Source: Nematopogon swammerdamellus
Taxonomy: Eukaryota; Arthropoda; Insecta; Lepidoptera; Adelidae
Direction of reading: 5' to 3'
Length of the DNA stretch: 64,000 nucleotides
Assembly (NCBI GenBank): GCA_946902875.1
Contig: OX336336.1
Span: forward strand, 4,186,545-4,250,544
The notes below the pieces were generated by a model. The model made no database searches. It had not been told where the DNA came from and worked only from the letters and a program-made list of their open reading frames with translations. The translations under genes and the position numbers were made by a program. Numbering within the stretch: position 1 is the stretch's first letter; every line of letters begins with the position of its first letter. Below are positions 40,243 through 51,830 of this stretch, one piece after another.

Positions 40243-42455
40243 ATATCGAGGGCTTACTTCAAGAATGCACTATGTCAAAAAAAATCGATTTTGACTTAAT
40301 TATACAGTTTTGTTCATTATTTTTTGCGCTACATTCTTCAAAAACACACTAAGCTGTACACTGACGAGATCCAAAGATAGCTATAGCATTAAGTCATAAT
40401 ATAACTACTTTGTACAAGCAAAAAGCACTAAATGACATGATTCGAATAGAATGGCACTAAGTTCTGATTATTGTTGTAATTATAGTCAACGTAAATACAC
40501 TAAGTACAATTTAGTGCCTTACTGTAAATGTTTTTTAGGTTAATCGCAAAATGTAATTCTTCTGAAATGCATTAAGTCTACTTAGTGTTATTTCACAAAT
40601 ACAAATTCGATAATTCGTGGTAGAATACTATTCTACAAGAAAGCATTAAGTGACTTAATGCATTTCATGTTGCGGTTTTGGCTTACTCAGACTTAATGAA
40701 ATCATTTTCAAAAAGACATTATGTCACTTAGTGCATTTACGAAGACGCGATTTTTAGAAACGTCGTCAAAACTTAGTGCGAAAAGCACTAAGTCGGACTT
40801 AATGTATTCTTGGCCATATTACTTGAAGTGGTGGTTGTTAACAACTACACTGGCCGATGCAATAAGTCGACATAAATTAGAATTGTGTGCTTGCAATACT
40901 GAACCGTGGATGGCACCTCAAGCATTCGCTGAGTGAATTTGTTAGTGAGCTGTTGTAATTTGAGGTTATCTAGTTAAAAAAGAATTTTTTTTTGGCAAGA
41001 TGAAGCGTTTTCTCTCTGGTAATCGTAATAGATAGATGAAGATCAATACAACTAGTTTAGTAGCAGCCACCATTTTAATTCACTGAAAAATTATAATCCC
41101 GTAAAACTGTCTTTTTAATCAACGATGCAATTAGAGAAGCTTTAGAGATTCGCCTGCATAGATATTACCTCCAAGGATATTACGGATTGTATGCGGTACA
41201 CCCATGGCCACCATTGAAGCCATACTCTGTCTGTCAACGCTGGACCTATGTGTCAAACAGGAGGCAGCGGCGTCCGCATTCAGACTCAAGGCACTATGAT
41301 TATGAAAAGGGGACGAACCGGTAAAGCACACAAGTGTCCTGCACACGGTGTGCAGTGAACTACCCTTATTAATGACCAACCCCCGGCCCATCTAGTGAGA
41401 CAGAACTAAGAATCTTCACAGACGGGTCAAGGACAAGCAGCTGGACCGGTGCGGGCATTTTCTCACGTGAGCTGAACATTAATAGATCAGGACGACTTGG
41501 TGCACACTCAACAGTTTTCCAAATGGAAGTAATCGGGGTGCTACAAGTGCAACCGCTGGGACTGAGATGGGCGTATGTCATGTACACTGCACTACAACGA
41601 AGAGGCTCTAGAACTATAACCATAGGAGCGGAACCCGTGATAATGTCGTCAGCAAGCATACAGAAAACTTGGTTTAACTTGGACTTGGTTGCACGCGTCG
41701 ACATCACGGAAACACAGGGACAGATGGAAGGGCCTCTCAGAGTGCAGACAGTCGAGAGCTGCTCTTCCTAAACCAGACCGAAGGCTGGCTCTGAAGCTTA
41801 TCAATCTGGCCCGGGCTAAGCTAAATAAATATCTACACACCGTTGTTATTACGAATAGCCCACTGTGCAGGGAATGTTTGGCGACGAATGAAATGACCGA
41901 GCATGTTTTGTTGGAGTGCAGTTTGCTTGACAACCAACGAAGGGACATACTCCGTTCTCCATCTTCCGTTGCAGAGGTCTGCAAACGCCCCAGTCGACTT
42001 GTGGCTTTCTTCCATGAAAGCCTTTCTTCCATGACATAGGCTGGCTGGGGTAGCTGGAGATCGCAGGGTTTTGCACGAAGGTCCTCAACCAAGCGGGACT
42101 AGTTTGCAGGCCTAGAGCCAACCCCAAACCAAAGCACCAACCACAACTGTCTTTTTCATTAAATTACTATAAGACTTAACGCAGTATTTTTATTTTACTG
42201 CAGAATTAACCGTCAAACAAAATACACTAAGTCAGTACCTTCTCCTACACTTTTGATTATAAAGTGCTATTGTGTGAACATATATTTTTTTCATTAAAAC
42301 ATTTTTAACCTCGATAGATAATAAATCTCGGTACATAATACTGATATTGTAAATATAAGTAGAATTTTTTATAAATTTTTCGTAAACTTTAAATCTTGAT
42401 TATCTCAAAACTACTTTTTCTGACTTAATGCATTCTTGAAGTAAGCCCTCGATAT
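40243..42455. mobile_element. terminal-inverted-repeat DNA element with subterminal motif array, split by a LINE
   Basis: Inverted ends: 40243-40278 (ATATCGAGGGCTTACTTCAA then GAATGCACTA) and 42420-42455 in inverse, nearly identical over about 35 bp. The target duplication cannot be fixed because TCGA and TATA at the borders are themselves palindromic. Between the ends the motif GCA(C/T)TAAGT occurs about a dozen times in both orientations (for example 40646-40664, a perfect inverted pair with one base between), all outside the inserted LINE. Removing the LINE leaves about 1.2 kb with no coding frame, so it is non-autonomous. Confidence 0.75.
41117..42144 (+). pseudogene. 5'-truncated LINE with reverse-transcriptase end and RNase H (R1/I/LOA-like)
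   Basis: Starts within the C-terminal part of the reverse transcriptase: TPMATIEAILCLSTLDLCVK and then QEAAASAFRLKAL near 41197-41290. After a frame shift comes LRIFTDGSRTSSWTGAGIFS (41405-41465), the first motif of RNase H, in which the acidic DGS motif is present. The last frame ends with ITNSPLCRECLATNEMTEHV then LLECSLL, a Cys-rich CCHC-like end. At least two frame shifts. It is flanked by the 12-bp direct repeat AACTGTCTTTTT at 41105-41116 and 42145-42156. Confidence 0.8.
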
Positions 42456-43087
42456 AAAGAATACTAAAATCCGTTTAAATCCGATGCATGCGATGCGTAC
42501 GATGCTTAAATGTCAACTTGTTCAACTATTTTGAAAGTTGAAAAACATTGGACGAAAGTTGTCCAATTTGTTCAACTGGTTGAATAAATAGTTGAACATA
42601 TTGGAAGTAATGACTTGTGGACGCATACCTTTTCGAAGAGGGTGTTTAGTCGACATCTATGTGCGCTCGTATTGGCTGTAGGTACTGTAGATATCGACTT
42701 CGCCGAGTGACCGCGAAGCAGCTGTAAGATGATGGGTAGGTAGGAATTTCGGCGACACCGTGTTCCCATCAGAGCGACCAACATGTCATATCTAGCCATA
42801 ACTTCTCTGACCTGTGGTACCAAAACACGACCGCCGCCGCAGATCACATCACACACATCCACTTATACACTCTGCTACCATTTTCTTGACGTCGGAAAAC
42901 TGGTAGTATATCTATCTCATTTTAACTAAGGAGTTTGATGCACATCAGAAAGTGACAGACATCGCCATTCTACCATATTTCTCATGCCACGATAGCTGAG
43001 CTAAACTGTGTACTGCTGCATATTGGCTTTGCCCGCAGCTAAACTCCTGTTTTACTAGAAACACTAATAACTTTAACCACAGAAATT
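42456..43087. other. unassigned sequence
   Basis: Low-complexity TTGTTCAACT-type repeats at 42515-42595. Nothing else recognised. Confidence 0.35.
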
Positions 43088-43590
43088 AAAAAAATTGGCC
43101 AAGTGTGAGTCGAATTCGCGCACCGAGGGTTCTGTATCGCCATGTCATGGTTAGCACTGCTTCATACTGTTTTCGGTAGACGGTCGAAACGGCTATGTAA
43201 ATAGTTTGTGTTTTCCGTACAGTTCAGTGTAGCCGGCACGACCGAAGTGAAGCACTGACGTAGCACCAAGTTCATCCGTTGTTATGGGCTGACATCACGG
43301 ATGTTGGGTGATGTAGCCAACCGTGCGAGTTTCCATAAAAAAAAATGGCGCGCAAACCATTTTTAGTTTCTTGTATGGGGACCGCCGTAAATTTTTTACT
43401 TTTTTTTATTTTTATTATTTGTTGTTATATCGGCCATAATAAATAACACATATTCTGTGAAAATTTCAACGGGCTAGGTACCTATTATGGTTCAAGAGAT
43501 ACAGCCCTCGGACAGACAGCCAGACAGACGGCGCGGCGTAGACTTAGTAATAGGGTCCCAGCACGACGGATACGGAACCCTAAAAACGAG
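43088..43590 (-). repeat. family A copy interrupted by a family B tail
   Basis: Family A in reverse from GGCCAAGTGTGAGTCGAATT to ACGGATACGGAACCCTAAAA. At 43178-43350 it is split by a B body/tail in plus orientation (GGTCGAAACGGCTATGTAAA to GAGTTTCCATAAAAAAAAA). Family A resumes with ATGGCGCGCAAACC, so B inserted into A. Confidence 0.75.
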
Positions 43591-43763
43591 TAGAGTTATC
43601 TATCACGATGACTTGTGGTACACACAACACGGTGCGTACGTACCGAAGTGAGCGTAACTCCGCGCACTTGTTTTCCGTCCATATCAGTTGGCTGTCATTC
43701 ATTACCGTCACGGAAATCATCAAACTGAAAAATTATTAATATGCCTTATGCACTACTTATAAT

Positions 43764-44077
43764 TTTTAGGTTTCCATATCCCGTACGGAAGCCTATTATT
43801 AAGCCTACGTCGTCGTCTGCCTGTTTGTCTCTCCGTCCGTCCGTCCGTCTGTCTGTCTGTCTGTCCGAGGGCTGTATCTCTTGCACCATAATAGTTAGCC
43901 CGTTGAAATTTTCACAGAATATGTGTTATTATGGCGGATATAACAACAAGTAATAAAAAATGGAAAAAGTAAAAAATTAAGGGAGGTTCCCATACAAGAA
44001 ACGTGTTTTTTTTCAATATTTTATTTTGTGGTGCGGAAACCTCGGTGCGCGAGTCCGACTCGCACTTGGCCGGTTTT
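43764..44077 (+). repeat. dispersed repeat family A copy
   Basis: TTTTTAGGTTTCCATATCCC, TCCGTCCGTCTGTCTG tract, CACAGAATATGTGTTATTAT and GTCCGACTCGCACTTGGCCG. Confidence 0.8.
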
Positions 44078-44089
44078 CAGTATAATAGA

Positions 44090-44795
44090 GCGCAAAAAAA
44101 GTGAGGTGTGACGTGGGACTCCCGAGTCCCGACAGAATCTAAGCTTCTTACGCTTTGTGCTTAAAATCCAATTATTAATGGAATAGCGCCATCTATTCTA
44201 TATTCCCTTCAACTTATACATACAATGGTTCGACTTCAAAAGACTCATAGATTGCGGTAGTCAGCGCTACGCGCTGCCCAGTCAGTGCGGAGCGTTGCAA
44301 CTTCCGTTCGCACTTTCGTGACGTTTCATTTTTTTTTAGGTAGGTTCCCATCCCAAACGTTGGAGGCTGACCGTGGTTCGGATTCCACGTTAAACTGTAG
44401 GTCCCTTCCCTTCTTACCTTACAAGGTGGTAGGATTTATCCCGGCCGGGTTGGTACCACCGCATTGAGCGAAACGTCGTCGGTCGAAACGGCTATGTAAA
44501 TAGTTCGTGTTTTACGTCCAGTTCAGTGTAGCCGACATGAAATGAAGGGAAGCACTGACATAGCACCTAGTTCACATGGTGTTATGGGCTGACATCACGG
44601 ATGTTATAGAATAGAATAGAATAGAAATGCTTTATTGCACACAAAAACACAGAGATACATAAGACAGAAGATAACATACAGAAGAGCAATAGAAATTTAC
44701 AATACTTATGCTGGATGTTGTAGGTGATGTAGCCGATCGTGTCAGTTTCCATAAAAAAAAGTGCCTTAAAACGCTTCGCTTAAAAAAATATTCGC
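44090..44795 (+). repeat. family H element with nested family B SINE and nested LINE fragment
   Basis: Family H runs 44090-44354 (GTGAGGTGTGACGTGGGACT, GAATAGCGCCATCTATTCTA, CAATGGTTCGACTTCAAAAG, CCCATCCCAAACGT) and resumes at about 44760 (GCCTTAAAACGCTTCGCTTA). A second copy is at 63030-63475. Between lies a family B copy (44355-44757). That copy is itself split by a 112-bp insertion (44603-44714) that begins with TAGAATAGAATAGAATAGAA and is flanked by the 7-bp repeat GGATGTT. Confidence 0.75.
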
Positions 44796-45099
44796 ACTAA
44801 GAATTTATCTGTTCAATTATAACTCGGAGTTGCAAAAACCACAAAAAACTCACAAATTTGTATGGACATTTGATTATTACACTGATCTTCACACTAACAA
44901 ATAAGTCATACATAGCGGTACTTCTAGGTACTCGTGTTCTAGGTTCTCTTTGTTAGTGTAATATTACTTTGCGGTTCCTAGCGTCCCTTTGGCCGGCACT
45001 AGAGGCAAACTACGGGTTAAAGTACTGTTTATGACGCAGGTATTTGCGATAATTCCAGGAAATGCTGGTTCCTTGCATTGCGAAGTATTTGCTGAACCT
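44796..45099. other. unassigned sequence
   Basis: No recognised feature. Confidence 0.35.
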
Positions 45100-45655
45100 T
45101 GCATGAACTGTTCGTCTGCTACTTGGAACGGCACATAAGCTGTTGATGCTGGAATGCCACAATTTCGTAGGAACTTCCGATTCCGATATTTTTGTCTTTG
45201 TTATGTTTTATTTAAAAGTGTTTTTCGTGATTCCGCTGATTCCACGTCCGCTCTTCTGGGCAGCGAAATCACGCCCTACTCAATCGACCGCCCTGCCGAT
45301 TTTGAGAACTCATCACTTCTCAAAATCGTTTCTTTGTCGCACCCGCTAGGGTGTGGAACTGTCTTCCCGCGAGTGAGTTTCCCGAATCCATTAACCCAGA
45401 CCTTCTTAATCTTCCTTTATCCCAAATGTTGCATTAACAGGCTGGGACAGCCTAACAACAGTCCGCTAATCTGCTTGCATGGCGCCTCACAGAGCGTGGA
45501 TTCGCGAGGTGACGTTAATTTTATTGTTTCGGGTACCTATGGTTCCTATGCCCAGCCACCCATAATGGTTTTTATAAAAGAAACCCTACATAATCGACTT
45601 ACCACGGATTTAACCAACCGGTTCTGTGGGTAGGTGATTCACAGACCTGGGAAAA
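45100..45655 (+). pseudogene. 3' end of LINE family E
   Basis: Broken frames include TCTTTGTCGCACCCGCTAGG, the nucleotide match to the LINE C-terminal coding segment at 25690. It is followed by AACAGTCCGCTAATCTGCTT, GCATGGCGCCTCACAGAGCG, GAGGTGACGTT and CAGCCACCCATAATGG. Several indels relative to the copy at 25436. Confidence 0.65.
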
Positions 45656-46075
45656 TAAGTAACGCACTCCCTGCCCATCTATTTCGTCCCAAGCACAGTC
45701 CTGGGGGTTTTCAAAAGGGGCGTGAGAATGTCCCGTACGAATACGGAACTTAGGTTTTCGTAGCCCATACTAATACTAAGCCTTGTTATTTAAGTGTTTA
45801 AAAAAAATTATGAATTTTATTATTGTTTAATTACATTGAGTGTAATGTTTATTAAAAAAATAAAATGTATGCTTGTAATCTACTGCTGTATCTTTTAAAC
45901 CGTAATAGCTAGATGGTTAATTTTTTTACAGAATATGTATTATGGCGGATATAACAACAAATTATAAAAAATAGAAAAAGTAAAAAAATTAAGGGGGTAC
46001 TTCCAAGAAACTTTTTTTTTTCAAAGTATTTTTTTTTGGTGCGGAAATCCCAAAAATCTATTTCCTACAATTCCA
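45656..46075. repeat. partial family A copy (plus) at about 45880-46060
   Basis: CTGCTGTATCTTTTAAACCG, ATTATGGCGGATATAACAAC, AATTAAGGGGGTAC and GGTGCGGAAATCCC match family A with the end missing. 45656-45880 holds nothing recognised. Confidence 0.5.
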
Positions 46076-46382
46076 ATCCCTATATACACCTTACATTTTC
46101 AATTTGTTATTGAACGTTTAGTTTATACTAAAATTGACCACAATTATCACTGGAGTCAATCGATGATACATTACATTACATAAGACAACGAGGAGGATGG
46201 CGTGCCACAACGCGTGTGCCAGCCTATTGAGACGGTGACCCCTTGCTCCGACCTAAATACAGCTGCCAGAGACAAATTCCTCTTCCTAGCTGACCACTTT
46301 GTCTAATTTAGGTACAAGGCGATGTTGAGCAACGCACGTGGAAGTTTGGTTCTGCGTTACGGAACGTTTGGGCTTTGTGATA

Positions 46383-46606
46383 TTTGCCCATTTTGAAATG
46401 ACTTGATAGTTAAAGTATTTCGCCATTTGGAATTACTTAATACTTCAAGTATTTGGCCATTTGGAATTACTTCATACTTCAAGTATTTGGCCATTTGGAA
46501 TTACTTGATACTTCAAGTATTTGGCCATTTGCAATTACTTGATACTTCAAGTATTTGGCCATTTGGAATGACTTGATACTTCATGTATTTGACCATTTGA
46601 AAATGA
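46383..46606. repeat. minisatellite, 34-bp unit
   Basis: About 6.5 copies of ACTTGATACTTCAAGTATTT plus GGCCATTTGGAATT. The unit includes the near-palindrome ACTTGATACTTCAAGT. Confidence 0.9.
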
Positions 46607-47224
46607 TGTTTTTTGTAGGGGGACCCCCTTATTTTGTTTTAAATTTTTTTTTATGTTTTATGATTTGTTGTTATATCCACCATAATAACACATATTCTGT
46701 GAACATTTCCACAGGCTAGCTATTACGATTCTAAAGATACAGCGGTAGGAGAGGATCACGGATATATTATGATACTTTGAGTCATTATCTAGATGCTAGA
46801 TGAGATGATGTTCGTGACATCAGAAACTATATAATAAGCTACTGTCGCTTCCCAGGTGATCTTTGACTATTATAAAGAGATGCATTTTTCCTGAAATGAT
46901 TATTGTCTCCTAAAATCTCTGAACTCACCGTCATAAGTAGGTACAATTTTACATTTTGAAGTAAGTACATAACTATTTTTATACCTAGTATCTTCAAATA
47001 ATAAATTTTCTAAAATGTATGACGAATATATTTCCTATATAGGCTCATCTCAACCCCTTTCGGGTTTCTTCATTGACACGTATATTGTATCCTCCTAATA
47101 AATAAAGCGCAGTTTCTACGTCCGGACGTGTAACATACGTCAAAATATGAATACTTATAACTACAAAACCACTTTATCGATTTACACACGGTTTTCACTG
47201 CTTGTTATGAATATATCCTTCCTT
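46607..47224. other. partial family A (minus) at 46610-46755, rest unassigned
   Basis: TTGTTATATCCACCATAATA, ACACATATTCTGTGAACATT and CTAAAGATACAGCG match family A in reverse. 46760-47224 holds nothing I recognise. Confidence 0.4.
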
Positions 47225-47460
47225 CCTTACCTATAATAAAATCCAACGTCTGCTTTCTGTCTGAGTGTCTGAGTGTATGTCTGTCTGTCCGCTTATAACT
47301 CGAGAACCACTGAACAGATTTTAATCAAACAAAATTCTACGGATAGCTTGATTCTTCCCATCAACTATAGGCTACTTACTATCACGCTAAATGGCTTATG
47401 AGGTTAGCAGTGAAGTGAAATATGAGAGCGGGCGGAGCCGCGGGCACAGCTTGTATATAT
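47225..47460 (+). repeat. family G-related dispersed element
   Basis: CTTATAACTCGAGAACCACT, GGCTACTTACTATCACGCTA and GAGCGGGCGGAGCCGCGGGC. A related copy is at 56235-56477. Confidence 0.5.
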
Positions 47461-48021
47461 ATACAATGTTCGTTCATATAATTATATGTTCCTGCATGAA
47501 ACTGATAAAAGAACGAATCTTTGACGAATATAATATTTTATTATCTAACACGCGTTTACGCTGTGCTAATCCTGCGTAAGTAATCTTTGAGTGATTAGAT
47601 TTCTTTGGGAGTAATAATACTCCCGTGTTTGTATTGCAACTGTTGTTAATTTTCATTATTTTTAATGTAAAATTCAGTTACGAAACAAAATGATAAAACG
47701 GCAGTAGGTAAATTTGTGATTTGAGATTTTAATTGCGGCGGATTATTTAGCTTAAATAGTTAGTTTTTCTTTTGTAATTGGACTTTAATGTTGATACGTA
47801 ATTTGTTTTTATCGTGAATGGGTGCGGTTTATGGAAAGCTGTTATCAAAACGTAGATAAAACTAAATACCAATTATTGTGAGCGTTGAATTTTATTACTG
47901 TGCTCAACTTATTGTAAATGAATTGGTCCTCGATAACATCTTATTGATTTCGTGATATCCGAGGCGCTGCTGTAGCATTGAATACATAACCAAATTACCT
48001 TGAGACTAACACTGTATGATT
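47461..48021. other. unassigned AT-rich sequence
   Basis: No recognised feature. Confidence 0.35.
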
Positions 48022-48590
48022 TTGTACCGTGTGGGGCCGGTACTTTAAAAGAATAGCCCCACTGCATCTCTCCCCGTGTATGTCGTAAAAGGCGACTTAA
48101 AGGGAAATTGACTCCCTTCTTATATTACTAGGTGGTAGGGTTTAACCCGCCCGGGTTGGAACCACCGCACTGAATGAAAGGTCGGTCGAAACGGCTATGT
48201 CAATAGTTTGTGTTTTCCGTCCAGTTCAGTGTAGCCGGCACGACCGAAGGGAATCACTGACGTGGCACCAAGTTCATCCGGTGTTATGGGCTGACATCAC
48301 GGATGTTGTAGGTGATGTAGCCAACCGTGTCAGTTTCGATAAAAAAAAAAAAAAATTAATGACAAGACGAAGAATATACCTAGTGTATGATATGATAGAT
48401 AAGGCATAAAACATATTAAATTTTAAAGTGGTTAAGTAAATAAATTATATATTTTTTTATGGAAACTGGCACGGTTGGCTACATCACCTGCAACATCCGT
48501 GATGTCAGCCCATAACACCGGGTGAACTAGGCTAGGTGCCACGTCAGTGCTTCCCTTCGGTCGTGCCGGCTACACTGAACTGTAGGTCTA
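48022..48590. repeat. family C-head/B-body hybrid (plus), then family B fragment (minus)
   Basis: 48022-48350: C head (GTGGGGCCGGTACTTTAAAA, CTCCCCGTGTATGTCGTAAA, GGCGACTTAAAGGG) joined to B (TATTACTAGGTGGTAGGG) with tail to GTGTCAGTTTCGATAAAAAA. 48445-48590: B tail in reverse. Confidence 0.7.
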
Positions 48591-48594
48591 CCGG

Positions 48595-48800
48595 CGTTCA
48601 CTCACTCGCCCGTGTGAGTGCGAGAAATGTGGCGAGAACGCTTTATTGGCACCGGTGAAACAGGCGAGTGACGTCATTCTCGCACTCCCACATTTTACTC
48701 GCTAGAGCTGTCGATCTAGTCGATTATAGCCTTCTCTATATGTCCTTTCAAGACGACAAGGACGGAATACAGAAGGCTATGAGTCGACACGGAGTCGATC
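48595..48800. repeat. segment with nested imperfect hairpins
   Basis: GAGTGCGAGAA (48617-48627) pairs with TTCTCGCACTC (48677-48687). ATAGCCTTCT and GTCCTT (48726-48748) pair with AAGGAC and AGAAGGCTAT (48758-48781) around internal loops. I do not recognise the family. Confidence 0.5.
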
Positions 48801-49032
48801 TATCAAACAATTGGCACCGGGGTTTTTGACGTTTCTTTGACAGATAAACTCCCCGATATTTGCCGCTAAACTCGCTAGCTAAGGATCAACTTTTTGGCGT
48901 TCACTTCATGAGAAAACTGACGAAAACATCGAAATAAATTTATTAACTGAACAAAAATATTATAAAAGTCTTTACAAATACATAATAAATACTGTAGAAA
49001 ATATAGAAATTATAGGAAATAAAATTAAAGAA

Positions 49033-49464
49033 ATGGCAGAAGGACCCGGCATCCAAGCCATAATTATTAAAAAAAATAAAAAATTACAGCGGTTCGTAAA
49101 CAAACAAGCAAACACGACATTCGCTTCGCGATGTTTATTTTGTGGTTTCTTTCTTTCTACGAAACATTTACGTAAGCGGCGGGCGGTTGGCGCGGTCTTG
49201 GCTTGGACTCTTTTGCTGGAATCCGGCCGACATGCGTCGATGAGCTTACAGCAAGAACATCGGCGCGAACAAGAATCCACTCAAGGGAGCTGCGCTTCGC
49301 CACTTTACGAACCGGCCGACACCCACAAAAGAAATCCGACGCTATATCACCCACTTCCAAGGTATGTACTTTGTCATCTGTGCGACAGAAGGTTGAAAAA
49401 CTACAATAGCTTTGCATCAACCTCTACTTTCTATGCTGAATCAAATGTTGCTCTTAATTATTAA
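49033..49464 (+). CDS. uncharacterised 143-codon open frame
   Basis: Starts with ATG in the context AAGAAATGG and stays open to 49464. A good splice-donor sequence (CCAAG|GTATGT) lies at 49361/49362, so a first exon of 109 codons is another reading. The sequence is rich in charged residues in its second half and has two Cys-x-x-Cys-like pairs (CLFC, CHLC). I do not recognise a domain. The opposite strand is also open over 49157-49420, which weakens both. Low confidence that it is a gene. Confidence 0.2.
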   Translation: MAEGPGIQAIIIKKNKKLQRFVNKQANTTFASRCLFCGFFLSTKHLRKRRAVGAVLAWTLLLESGRHASMSLQQEHRREQESTQGSCASPLYEPADTHKRNPTLYHPLPRYVLCHLCDRRLKNYNSFASTSTFYAESNVALNY

Positions 49465-50149
49465 TAACCAATTCTAGTGTACAGTACGCGGCGGTAAATA
49501 ATGTGCATCATGCTTTGATGACTTTCTGGTTGTAAAGCATTGTCTCGGTCATACAGATACTTGCAGTGCGACAGAGACGACACTCTACAACCGCACTATC
49601 TAGTTTATCACCAAAGAACATTGCGCATTATTTTAAATGTATTTGCTAGATAATGACTGCCCTTCCATTTTATGCAAGTGATACTTACCAACGCACGGAG
49701 GGTCATATATACGCTTCCCACAAACGCTTCTCTCAAAATGAAGTATTCTTATCTCTGGTAAAAAAAGTAAACAAAACAATTAATAAGAATAAAATATTTT
49801 TATTTACACATACAATTTACACAAAAACCTATTTAGGTAAACTAAAGAACTAATTGAGCATCTTAATAATAAACGCTGAGCACATGCTGGCATTGATGTT
49901 GTGGAAGGACTTGGTGCTTGCAACCAGCAGATGGTAGTGTGCTGCACCAAACCCGAGGATGTGCTCCGTTTATGTAGGGAGGGTGTTCATTGTCCCAAGT
50001 GAGCCACTGCTGGGGTTTGTTGAAAACGCCCTCGGTTGTCCTGCAAGTTAAAACAAAAAATATCTTTAAATTATATTGTTTTGATTAGCGTAGGTACTTA
50101 GATGTATTTGGATCACATTAGACCATTACATTGCTTGGACATTTAAAAA

Positions 50150-50780
50150 CAGGAGCCAAGTGCGAGTTTAACTCGCGCACTGAGGGTTCCGTACTACCAC
50201 ACAAGATATATTTTGTTATACACGGTGTTAACTTTTTTCGCGACATTTCAATTTTAATACCGAATATTAAACCATTTCGTATACTGATTATTTTGTGGTA
50301 CTAAAAAATAAAATCTAAAATAGTTTAAAAAAATTTGCATATTTTCTTCAAAATTTTACCTCAGCGACAATTTCTCTTTGGAATGGTGTAGCGAGCGCCG
50401 CCGCGCGCCGCGCGCCTGCGACCGTGCGTACCCAGCCAGCTGACTGACCACGTGTCGCGCGCTAGCTGTTGTATCGTGTCGATATGAATGTGATTTTTTT
50501 TATTTATTTGAAAAATTACTCAGCTTTAGATTTTTTTGGTAATGCAGTGTGATTCCTATTATGAAATACCATGTTTTTATACCAAATATAGAAATTGAAA
50601 ATTTTAAAACCAAAGCTAAAAAAAAAATTACCCCCTTCTTCGGCATCAGTATGTGACCCAAAACAACCCCCTTTCGGGAATGTTGCCTATTTACGTTAAC
50701 ACCGTGTATATTTACCAAAATAATTGTGGTGATATGTCCTATAAGGGTTCCGATTTTTCCTCCAAAAACCTTTTGTTTAG
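50150..50780 (-). repeat. family A copy containing a TIR MITE
   Basis: Family A in reverse begins GCCAAGTGCGAGTTTAACTC, GCGCACTGAGGGTTCCGTAC and ends ATAAGGGTTCCGATTTTTCC. It is interrupted by the element at 50217-50710. Lies in an intron of the decayed Myb-like gene. Confidence 0.6.
50217..50710. mobile_element. MITE with 16-bp perfect terminal inverted repeats
   Basis: TATACACGGTGTTAAC (50217-50232) and its exact complement (50695-50710) bound 494 bp. If TATA is target sequence, the repeat proper is CACGGTGTTAAC. No transposase frame. Confidence 0.75.
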
Positions 50781-51345
50781 TATTGAAATGGGAATTAGTT
50801 TATATGGTTACTGAATGTTTTTATTTAGTCTGAATTCATCGTACACCTTTATTATTTCTGTTAATCCCATGAATCTGCTCCCGGACTTAATGTAGTGACT
50901 GCTGCAACAGCCTGTATATATTATATAGCAATACTTACATTAAAACAATTTTTTTACCTGCAGAAACTGCCGCAGAAGCTCCAACTGTTGCCGCCGAAAC
51001 TCCTCCTGTGACACCAGGCACCACTCTCTGAGGGCCATGTCCTGCCGCCTGTCTTCAGCGTGTACCCGCTCGTACTCCTCAATAACCTCGCGCATAGGCG
51101 GGTTGATTTGCACGAAGCTCACGAGGGGGGCGGCCAGCAGGCGTACCTTAATGGAAAAAAATAATTTAATTAGGCATCTATCTTTTTTAACTTTAAGACA
51201 TAATTTTGGATGATAAAGTATCAGGCAGATCTTTATGATTTATATTTATGATTTAACGTAAAACCATCTTAAGAAATCACAGATTGTAACAGTGAAAACA
51301 GTATGTAAATTAATAAAGTGGTTCTCGAGTTATAAGGATATTCAT

Positions 51346-51830
51346 ATTTTTTTTTTTTTTTTATGGATCCTGACACGTTTGGCTACATCACCTACAACAT
51401 CCGTGATGTCAGCCCATAACACAGGGTGAACTAGGTGCCATGTCAGTGCTTCCCTTCATTTCATGTCGGCCACACTAAACTGGACGGAAAACACGAACTA
51501 TTTACATAGCCGTTTCGACCGACGTTTCGTTCAGTGCAGTGGTACCAACCCGGCCGGGATAAACCCTACCACCTAGTAAGGTAAGAAGGGAAGGGACCTA
51601 CAGTTTAATGTGGAGTCCGAACCACGGTCAGCCTCCAACGGTCGAGCGGTCACCCATCCAAACACTGACCGCGCTCAGCGTTACTTAATAACAGTTGACT
51701 AACCAACCGCGCCACTGAGCTACCGAGGCTGACGAATTTTCTTATCACTTAGTCGACTTTTACGACATGCGAGGGGAGAGATGCAGTGGGGCTATTCTTT
51801 TTAAGTACCGACCCCACACGGTACATATAT
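51346..51830 (-). repeat. family B SINE with full head, flanked by a C-type head
   Basis: In reverse: tail TTTTTATGGATCCTGACACG, body, then GCGGTCACCCATCCAAACAC (5S-like) and GCGCCACTGAGCTACCGAGG (A-box side). 51740-51830 continues with the C head in reverse (GGGGAGAGATGCAGTGGGGC, GACCCCACACGG). Confidence 0.75.
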
